A stretch of DNA of 64,000 nt from Streptomyces sp. DSM 15324 (GTDB lineage: Bacteria; Actinomycetota; Actinomycetes; Streptomycetales; Streptomycetaceae), in NCBI RefSeq assembly GCF_001514285.1, contig NZ_KQ949042.1:1-64000 (forward strand). Direction: 5' to 3'. The translations under genes and the position numbers were made by a program. Position 1 is the stretch's first letter. Each line of letters opens with the position of its first letter. The notes below the pieces were generated by a model, which saw nothing but the letters and a program-made list of their open reading frames with translations, ran no database searches and was not told where the DNA came from. Shown here one piece after another: positions 18,811-26,000 of this stretch.

Positions 18811-20024
18811 CCGCGACCCGCGTCCTCGTCCTCAACTCCGGCTCCTCGTCGGTGAAGTACCAGCTGCTCGACATGCGGGAGGGCGACCGGCTGGCGAGCG
18901 GGCTCGTCGAGCGCATCGGTGAGCGGACCTCGCGGCTGAAGCACACGCCGCTCGCGGCCGGCGGGGAGACCCGCGAGTGGACCGGGCCGATCGCCGACCA
19001 CGACGCCGCGCTGAAGGCGGTGGCCGAGGAACTGGCCCAGGACGGGCTCGGGCTGGACTCGCCCGAACTCGCCGCCATCGGGCACCGGGTGGTGCACGGC
19101 GGCAAGCTGTTCACCGAACCGACGGTCGTCGACGACGCGGTCCTCGCCGAGATCGAGCGGCTGATCCCGGTCGCGCCGCTGCACAACCCGGCCAACCTCA
19201 CCGGGATCCGCACCGCGCAGGCGCTGCGGCCCGATCTGCCCCAGGTCGCCGTGTTCGACACCGCGTTCCACACGACGATGCCGGAGGCCGCCGCCCGCTA
19301 CGCGATCGACGTGGAGACCGCCGACGCGCACCGGGTCCGGCGCTACGGCTTCCACGGGACCTCGCACGCGTACGTCTCCCGGGCGACGGCGGAGCTGCTC
19401 GGCAAGGCGCCCGAGGAGGTGAACGTGATCGTGCTGCACCTCGGCAACGGGGCGTCCGCCTCCGCGGTCGAGCGGGGCCGGTGCGTGGACACCTCGATGG
19501 GTCTGACGCCGCTGGAGGGACTGGTGATGGGGACGCGCTCCGGCGACGTCGATCCGGCCGTCATCTTCCATTTGGCACGGGTTGGCGGAATGTCCATCGA
19601 TGAAATCGACACTCTTCTCAACAAGAAGAGCGGGCTCGTCGGACTGTGCGGCGACAACGACATGCGGGAGATCCGGCGCCGCATCGACGAGGGCGATGTA
19701 CAGGCGCGGCTCGCCTTCGACATCTACATTCACCGTCTGAAGAAGTACATCGGCGCCTATTACGCCGTCCTCGGGCGAGTGGACGCGGTCGCGTTCACCG
19801 CCGGGGTCGGCGAGAACGCGGCCGAGGTGCGCGCGGCGGCCGTCGCGGGCCTGGAGACCCTGGGCCTTGCGGTGGACGGCGGGCTCAACGCCGTACGGGG
19901 CGACGGGCCCCGGCTGATCTCGCCCGCGGGCGCCCGGGTGGCGGTCGCCGTGGTGCCGACGGACGAGGAACTGGAGATCGCCACACAGACCTATGCATTG
20001 GCCGTAGAGACGAACTGGCCGTAG
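18807..20024 (+). CDS. ackA: Acetate kinase
   Basis: This 405-residue ASKHA-fold kinase converts acetyl phosphate and ADP to acetate and ATP. The GTG at 18807 overlaps the pta TGA. Family signatures are NSGSSSVKYQL at the N-terminus, GHRVVHGG, RYGFHGTSHAYVS, HLGNGASASAV, GTRSGDVDP and FTAGVGENAAEVR. The C-terminal end VETNWP is followed by a stop that exists only because a 17-base segment is duplicated there (see repeat entry). Together with Pta it provides acetate overflow or activation. Confidence 0.95.
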   Translation: MTATRVLVLNSGSSSVKYQLLDMREGDRLASGLVERIGERTSRLKHTPLAAGGETREWTGPIADHDAALKAVAEELAQDGLGLDSPELAAIGHRVVHGGKLFTEPTVVDDAVLAEIERLIPVAPLHNPANLTGIRTAQALRPDLPQVAVFDTAFHTTMPEAAARYAIDVETADAHRVRRYGFHGTSHAYVSRATAELLGKAPEEVNVIVLHLGNGASASAVERGRCVDTSMGLTPLEGLVMGTRSGDVDPAVIFHLARVGGMSIDEIDTLLNKKSGLVGLCGDNDMREIRRRIDEGDVQARLAFDIYIHRLKKYIGAYYAVLGRVDAVAFTAGVGENAAEVRAAAVAGLETLGLAVDGGLNAVRGDGPRLISPAGARVAVAVVPTDEELEIATQTYALAVETNWP

Positions 20025-20034
20025 AGACGAACAG
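20000..20034. repeat. 17-base tandem duplication creating the ackA stop
   Basis: TGGCCGTAGAGACGAAC occurs twice in direct succession. In the first copy it is read as part of AVETN. Because 17 is not a multiple of three, the second copy is read in another frame as W-P-stop, providing the TAG at 20022-20024. Confidence 0.85.
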
Positions 20035-20107
20035 AGCCGCAGGATGGATATGCAGCTCCGCCGCGTGGCAACTGAGCGCGAACCCGCCCATTTGTATCTT
20101 CCGCCAG

Positions 20108-20121
20108 ACGGAATATTCCGT
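20108..20121. promoter_or_regulatory. Palindrome upstream of pyk
   Basis: ACGGAATATTCCGT is a perfect 14-base palindrome that ends 27 bases before the pyk ATG. It is AT-rich in the centre, unlike its surroundings. It may be an operator overlapping the pyk promoter; the binding protein is unknown. Confidence 0.45.
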
Positions 20122-20148
20122 AGCGAAACAAACCGATAGGATCGCCCC

Positions 20149-21573
20149 ATGCGCCGTTCGAAAATCGTCTGTACTCTCGGCCCCGCGGTCGACTCCCACG
20201 AGCAGCTCGTGGCCCTGATCGAAGCCGGCATGAATGTGGCCCGCTTCAACTTCAGCCACGGCTCGCACGCCGAGCACCAGGGCCGTTACGACCGGGTCCG
20301 GGCCGCCGCCAAGGAGACCGGCCGGGCCATCGGTGTCCTCGCCGACCTCCAGGGCCCGAAGATCCGTCTCGAGACCTTCGCCGAGGGCCCGGTGGAGCTG
20401 GTGCGGGGTGACGAGTTCACCATCACCACCGAGGACGTGCCCGGCGACAAGACGATCTGCGGCACGACGTACAAGGGTCTGCCCGGTGACGTCTCGCGCG
20501 GCGACCAGATCCTGATCAACGACGGCAACGTCGAGCTGAAGGTCCTGGACGTCGAGGGCCCGCGGGTGCGGACGATCGTCATCGAGGGCGGCGTCATCTC
20601 CGACCACAAGGGCATCAACCTGCCCGGCGCGGCCGTCAACGTGCCCGCGCTGTCCGAGAAGGACGTCGAGGACCTCCGTTTCGCGCTGCGCATGGGCTGC
20701 GACATGGTCGCGCTGTCCTTCGTCCGCGACGCCAAGGACGTGACCGACGTCCACCGCGTGATGGACGAGGAGGGCCGCCGGGTCCCCGTCATCGCCAAGG
20801 TGGAGAAGCCGCAGGCGGTCGAGAACATGGAGGACGTCGTGATGGCGTTCGACGCCGTGATGGTCGCCCGCGGCGACCTCGCCGTCGAATACCCGCTCGA
20901 GAAGGTCCCCATGGTGCAGAAGCGCCTCATCGAGCTGTGCCGGCGCAACGCCAAGCCGGTGATCGTGGCGACCCAGATGATGGAGTCGATGATCACCAAC
21001 TCCCGCCCGACCCGCGCCGAGGCCTCCGACGTGGCCAACGCGATCCTGGACGGCGCGGACGCGGTCATGCTGTCGGCGGAGTCCTCGGTCGGCGCGTACC
21101 CCATCGAGACGGTCAAGACGATGTCGAAGATCGTCACGGCAGCCGAGCAGGAGCTGCTCAGCAAGGGCCTCCAGCCCCTCGTCCCCGGCAAGAAGCCGCG
21201 GACGCAGGGCGGTTCGATCGCGCGCGCCGCGTGCGAGATCGCCGACTTCCTCGGCGGCCGGGGCCTGGTGGCCTTCACCCAGTCCGGCGACACGGCCCGC
21301 CGGCTCTCCCGCTACCGGGCGCAGCAGCCGATCATCGCCTTCACCACCGACGAGAACACGCGCAACCAGCTGACGCTCAGCTGGGGCGTGGAGTCGCACG
21401 TCGTGCCGTTCGTCAACAGCACCGACGAAATGGTCGACATGGTGGACCAGGAGATCGCCAAGATCAACCGCTTCAACCCGGGCGAGACGGTCATCATCAC
21501 GGCCGGCTCCCCGCCCGGCGTCCCCGGCACGACGAACATGCTGCGGGTGCACCACATCGGCGGCGTGGCGTAG
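20149..21573 (+). CDS. pyk: Pyruvate kinase
   Basis: This 474-residue enzyme makes pyruvate and ATP from phosphoenolpyruvate. The protein starts MRRSKIVCTLGPA at ATG 20149. It has RFNFSHGSHAEH, the barrel motif KVEKPQAVENM with the catalytic Lys, MVARGDLAVEYPLEKVP, and ATQMMESMITN. The B domain is at about residues 70-165, and the C-terminal allosteric domain ends with GSPPGVPGTTNMLRVHH. It is one of the two pyruvate kinases usual in Streptomyces (equivalent by position to pyk2 of S. coelicolor). It lies 124 bases after ackA and may have its own promoter near the 20108-20121 palindrome. Confidence 0.96.
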   Translation: MRRSKIVCTLGPAVDSHEQLVALIEAGMNVARFNFSHGSHAEHQGRYDRVRAAAKETGRAIGVLADLQGPKIRLETFAEGPVELVRGDEFTITTEDVPGDKTICGTTYKGLPGDVSRGDQILINDGNVELKVLDVEGPRVRTIVIEGGVISDHKGINLPGAAVNVPALSEKDVEDLRFALRMGCDMVALSFVRDAKDVTDVHRVMDEEGRRVPVIAKVEKPQAVENMEDVVMAFDAVMVARGDLAVEYPLEKVPMVQKRLIELCRRNAKPVIVATQMMESMITNSRPTRAEASDVANAILDGADAVMLSAESSVGAYPIETVKTMSKIVTAAEQELLSKGLQPLVPGKKPRTQGGSIARAACEIADFLGGRGLVAFTQSGDTARRLSRYRAQQPIIAFTTDENTRNQLTLSWGVESHVVPFVNSTDEMVDMVDQEIAKINRFNPGETVIITAGSPPGVPGTTNMLRVHHIGGVA

Positions 21574-21589
21574 CGAGCACCGGTACGAC

Positions 21590-21626
21590 GCTGAGGGCGC
21601 TCCCTGTGGCAGGGGGCGCCCTCAGC
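21590..21626. terminator. Terminator between pyk and the convergent immunity gene
   Basis: GCTGAGGGCGC at 21590-21600 pairs perfectly with GCGCCCTCAGC at 21616-21626, and an inner CCCTG/CAGGG stem extends it. It lies 16 bases after the pyk stop and serves both converging units. Confidence 0.8.
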
Positions 21627-21698
21627 TGTCCGAACGACCCGTTCCCTCGCGACAGGGACACGGTTCCCTCGGCCGCGATGTGCTGTGTGCCGCGTCCG

Positions 21699-22952
21699 TC
21701 AGGCGAGGTCCGGAACGGACCGAAGTGTCCCGTCGTCGACGACGAGTTCGTGGTAGCCGAAGTACTCACCAAGCTCGTGATACCGCAGGTACCGCGACTC
21801 CGGGACCGAAACCAGGTACGCCTTCAGGATCCGGAGGAAGAGCCGGAACCCGAGGTCGGGGTCGACCTGGGACACGACCTGTTCCAGCGCCGCCGTTGCG
21901 GGGTGTGGGAGCCCGGCCTCATGGAGCTCGCGCAGCACGTCGTCGACCGGCTCGGTGACCGGTGCCGGCGGGGCCGGAATGTACTCGGGCGCCACTTCCC
22001 GCAGACGCTCCCGACAGACGTCCGCGATCCCCCGGAGCCAGTCGCGGCCGTCGATGCCCAGCCGGTCGATGGCGTACCCCCGGCCCGTGGCAGTCAGCCA
22101 CAGGTCGGTGAGGGCCTTGGAGGACAGGGGTGAGTCCAGCAGCCGGAGCGTGTCCTCCAGCAGGAAGGCCGCCTGGGTTCCGGGTGTCTGGCCGTCGTGG
22201 TCCGCGGCGGCCGCCTGGCGTACGGCTTCCTCCGGTGTGGCGTCGTGGTACCAGCCGCCCGCGAACCATGCGGTGAGGCCGGAGAAGCCGAAGTCACCCC
22301 TGGCGTCGCGGCGGCCAGTGTCCAGGGGCGGCCAGAGGACGTTCAGGCCGTCGTAGACCACGGGCCCCGGATACCCGAGCTGTTCGTCGAGTCGCATCAG
22401 CCGGTCGTACGCGTCTTTCCCGACGGGCACGGAATACGCCTTGACCGCTCGTAGGAACAGACGCAGTCCCAGGTCGGCGTCGGCCTGTTCGGCGACGTTC
22501 GCCAGGGCCGCCGCGGCAGTTCGGTCGGGCAGGACGGTGATGCCCATCTCCCGTACGACCGTCGCGCGCAGGCTCTCCTCGTCGACCGACGGCCGCGAGA
22601 GGAAACGCGGCCCGTTCCCCTTGCGGGCCCGGGCTGGCCAGCGCTCCGTGAGGAGGCCCAGCCACTCGCGCATGGTGAGGTCGTGGCCCGCGGGGTCGAA
22701 CCGGTGCCGGGTGGCCGCCAGCCACGCCGTACGGATCACGTCGTCCGGAAGCGGGGATTGCAGCAGGCATCCCGCGTCGACACCGAGCTCCACCGCGCCC
22801 TCGCCCTCGCAGAGGGCTGCCACGTCGGCCGCCAGGGCCAGCGCCCGGGCCCGGTCCGGGGGTGCCGACGCGGCGGCCAGCCGCGCGGTCAGCTCACTGA
22901 GGCCGAAGTCACCCTCGTAGAACGCGGCGTATGCCTCGCGCTGCCTGGCCAT
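21699..22952 (-). CDS. Candidate immunity protein for the adjacent RNase A-like toxin (tandem-duplicated)
   Basis: This 417-residue protein has no signal peptide or membrane segment and is predicted cytoplasmic. It contains two related halves: residues ~1-205 and ~206-417 both run from an FGxSxLTA motif through a DLxLxxTx(R)-type helix to a DLGLRLFLR / DLGFRLFLR motif, followed by KAY and a VV(Y/D)DG(L/T) end. The 200-residue protein at 33727-34329 aligns with either half. Each of these genes lies directly downstream of a Hint-RNase A-like toxin end, which is the standard layout of contact-dependent or polymorphic toxin immunity genes. The ATG at 22952 has AGGAAGAAG upstream. The function is inferred from context. 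Confidence 0.7.
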   Translation of the reverse strand: MARQREAYAAFYEGDFGLSELTARLAAASAPPDRARALALAADVAALCEGEGAVELGVDAGCLLQSPLPDDVIRTAWLAATRHRFDPAGHDLTMREWLGLLTERWPARARKGNGPRFLSRPSVDEESLRATVVREMGITVLPDRTAAAALANVAEQADADLGLRLFLRAVKAYSVPVGKDAYDRLMRLDEQLGYPGPVVYDGLNVLWPPLDTGRRDARGDFGFSGLTAWFAGGWYHDATPEEAVRQAAAADHDGQTPGTQAAFLLEDTLRLLDSPLSSKALTDLWLTATGRGYAIDRLGIDGRDWLRGIADVCRERLREVAPEYIPAPPAPVTEPVDDVLRELHEAGLPHPATAALEQVVSQVDPDLGFRLFLRILKAYLVSVPESRYLRYHELGEYFGYHELVVDDGTLRSVPDLA

Positions 22953-23003
22953 CGTCGGTTCTTCTTCCTGTCTGACGGTTGCCCGCGTCTGTCGGGTGCT
23001 GTG

Positions 23004-23037
23004 CAGGGGCCCGCCTCGAAGGTGGGGCGGGCCCCTG
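23004..23037 (-). terminator. Hairpin between toxin and immunity genes
   Basis: CAGGGGCCCGCC at 23004-23015 pairs perfectly with GGCGGGCCCCTG at 23026-23037. It lies 9 bases after the toxin stop and about 50 bases before the immunity start. It may terminate most toxin transcripts, so that the immunity gene depends on read-through or on its own promoter, or it may protect the toxin mRNA 3' end. Confidence 0.7.
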
Positions 23038-23046
23038 GGCGAGAGA

Positions 23047-26000
23047 TCAGACCGGGTACGCGGTGTAGACGATAAAGCCCTCGTGCCCCGACTTGCCGGG
23101 CAGTCTGTGGAGAGTCACTTTGATCGTGTTCCCCGCGGCGTACGAACTGCCGTCGGCTCGGTACACCGTGCCGAGGGACGGGTACTTGTCCCATCGCGCG
23201 GTGAACGTGAACTCCTTCTTGTTCCTCCAACTGCCTCGCTTGGCAACCCAGTTGTCCAGAGCGTCGAAGCTCGCCGTCCGCTTCTTGCCGTTCGGGAAGA
23301 AGTACGAAGCGAACGCGCGGTCGACACCCTGCTGGGCGATCTCCTCGCTCACCCAGACGCTGTTGATGGGCTCACGGCCATTGCGCAGATTCTCCTCGGC
23401 GAATGCGCGGGCCTCCCCCGGAGTCGGCCGGACGTGCTTGGACAGGGTGTGCGCCTGGGTCTGCGGGTAGAGCAGTTCATCCGCGAGGTTCATGCAGTTG
23501 TGGACCAGCAGGTCGTCCGGGCGGAAGCCCTCGGTGCGCACGTAGAACGTGTGCAGTCCGTCCACCGTCAGGTCGTAGACCCTGCTCGCCTTGAGACCGG
23601 TACGGTCCCGCAGAGCGCCGACGGTGTGCAGCGAGCCGTCCGGGGAGCGCAGCGCGTCACCTGCGCGCAGCTCCGACACCAGCCGCCAGCCGCGCTCGGC
23701 GACGTAGACCTTGTGACCGGCGGTGCTGGTGAGGCGGTCGCCGTCGATGAAGGTGATGTCCACCAGGCGGTCGGTGTCGTGCACGAAGGTCGAGGTGACC
23801 CTCTGCGCCCGCTGCCGACCGGTCTCCGGGTCCGCGGCGAGCACTCGTTCACCGCGGCGCACCTCGCTGATCGGCTTCCCGCTGCCGTCGGCCATGATCA
23901 CCTGGGTGGTGCCGGGGAAGCTGTTGACCTTGCAGGTTGTGATCAGGTCCTCGTAGAGGTGCACGGTCCGCTCGATGTCCGCCATGGCGTTGGCGTCCAG
24001 GTTGAGCGCCTTCAAGGCCTTGAACGCGTCGGTGACTCCGATGCCGGTGTGCATCGCGACGTTGAGGGCGTGGATCGCGTCGGCGACGGCCTGGACGGTC
24101 TTGCCGCCGACGAACCAGCTCGCCGCCCACAGGCAGCTGGTGCCGTTGCCGCCCTCCAGCCAGGGCGCGAGCTTCTTGCCGCATTCGATGAAGTCGCCGA
24201 GCAGGATGTGCACCGGGTCGATGCCGGAGTTGAACTCCTCCATGGTGAGGGTGTAGGTGACCTTCTTCTCCAGCCCCGTGAGCGTCTTGGGGCCGAGGAA
24301 GACGGTGGATGTGGAGGGGCACCCGTACTCGGTTGCCGGCAGCTCCTCGGCGGTGCACAGGTAGAGGTCGACCACCGCGTTGAAGTGGATCACAGCCGTG
24401 ATCGTGCAGTTACCAATGTGGATGATGACGTTGCAGTTATCCTTCTTGATCACGTCGGGCTCGCCGACGGTCTCGATGTGGTCGACGACGTAGAACACGT
24501 TGCCGACGCCGGTCGAGGAACCGTTCGCGATCTCGTCGTTGTTGCCCTTGGTCTCCGCGCGCTCGGCGGCCTCCTGGGCCTCCTTGGCGTACTTTTCGGC
24601 GTCTTTCGCCGCCTGTTCGGCCTCGGTCGCGGCGGTGTCGGCGCGATCGGCTGCCGCTCGGGCGTCCTTGGCGGCCTGTTCCGCCTCCGAGGCGGCGGCG
24701 CGGGCGCCCTGCGCGTCGAGGGCGGCCTGGTCGGCGGAGGCGCGGGCGTCGGAGGCAAAGCCCTCGGCCCGGCCCGCCGCCTTGTCGGCGGCTGCGGCGT
24801 CGTCGGTCGCCTGGCGGTCGTACTCGACCGTGCGGGCCAGGGATGCTGAAGCCGCGGCGGCGGCCTTGGCTGCGTCAGCCGCGTAGCCGAGTGCCTCCTT
24901 GGCGTAGCCGCGGGCGTCCGCGGCGTACTGGGCGGCGTTGGCCGCGTGCTGGTACGCCTCCTTGGCGTCACCCTGAGCCTGGTCGGCGAGGGCCTTCGCG
25001 GCGGCAGCCTCCTCCTGGGCGTTCTTGGCGTGGGCGTCGGCGACGGCCTTCTGCTGCTCGGCGATCGTCTTCGACGCCTGGCCGCTCAGGACCACCAGAC
25101 CGGCGGCCGAGTCGCTGTCGACGTAGGCGGAGCCGAGCTGAACGGCGTCGTTGGCGGGCTGGGCGACCTGGGCGGCGGCGCTGCCGGCGTCCGCGGCGGC
25201 CTGTGCCGTGACGTACGCGAAGCCCGCGGCCTTCGCCGAGGCGGCCAAGGCCTTCACCGCCTCCGCCTGTGCCGCGTTCGCCTGGGTCCTGGAGTCCTTG
25301 GCGTGCACCTGTGCCTCGTCGGCCAGGGCGACGGCGGTCCTGGCCTCTGCGGCTGCGTGCTGCGCTGCGGCGATCGCGTCCGCCGCGGCGCTCGTCGCGG
25401 TCTTCACCGCGGCGTCCGCGCGCAGCTTGGCGGCCTGGGCGGCGTCCGCGTCGGAGCGCGCCCGCTTGGCCGCGGCCTCGGCGCGGGTAGCTGCGGCGTC
25501 CGCGTCAGCGGCGGCCCGAGTGGCCGCGTCCGCGGCGGTACGTGCCCGGCCGGCCGCGCTCTCGGCGTCGGTGGCGTGCTGGTCGGCCTCGTCAGCGGCG
25601 GTGCGGGCCGCGGTCGCCGCGTCGCCCGAGTCGAGGGACTGCGCGTACGCCTCCTTCGCGTCGGCCTTGGCGCGCTCGGCGTCGGCCTTCTGCTCGGCCT
25701 CCCAGGCGTCGTCGCGCTTGGCCTTGGCGTTGTCGCGGGCCGTGACCGCGTCATCCTTGCGCGCGACCGCGGTCTGCTCGGCCGCCTCGGCCTTCGCCTT
25801 GGCGTCCTTCGCGATCCCTGCCTCGGTCTGGGCATTCAGCTTGTACCGGGCGGCCTCGGCCTGTTTGGCGGCGGCGTTCTCCTTCTCCGCCTTCGCCGTC
25901 GCCTCCTCGGCCTCCGCCGCGAGTCGCTTGGCGTGAGCGTCGGCGGCGGCCGCCTTGGCGTCACCTTCGGCCTTGAGGGCGACGGTGAGCTTGGCCTCGG

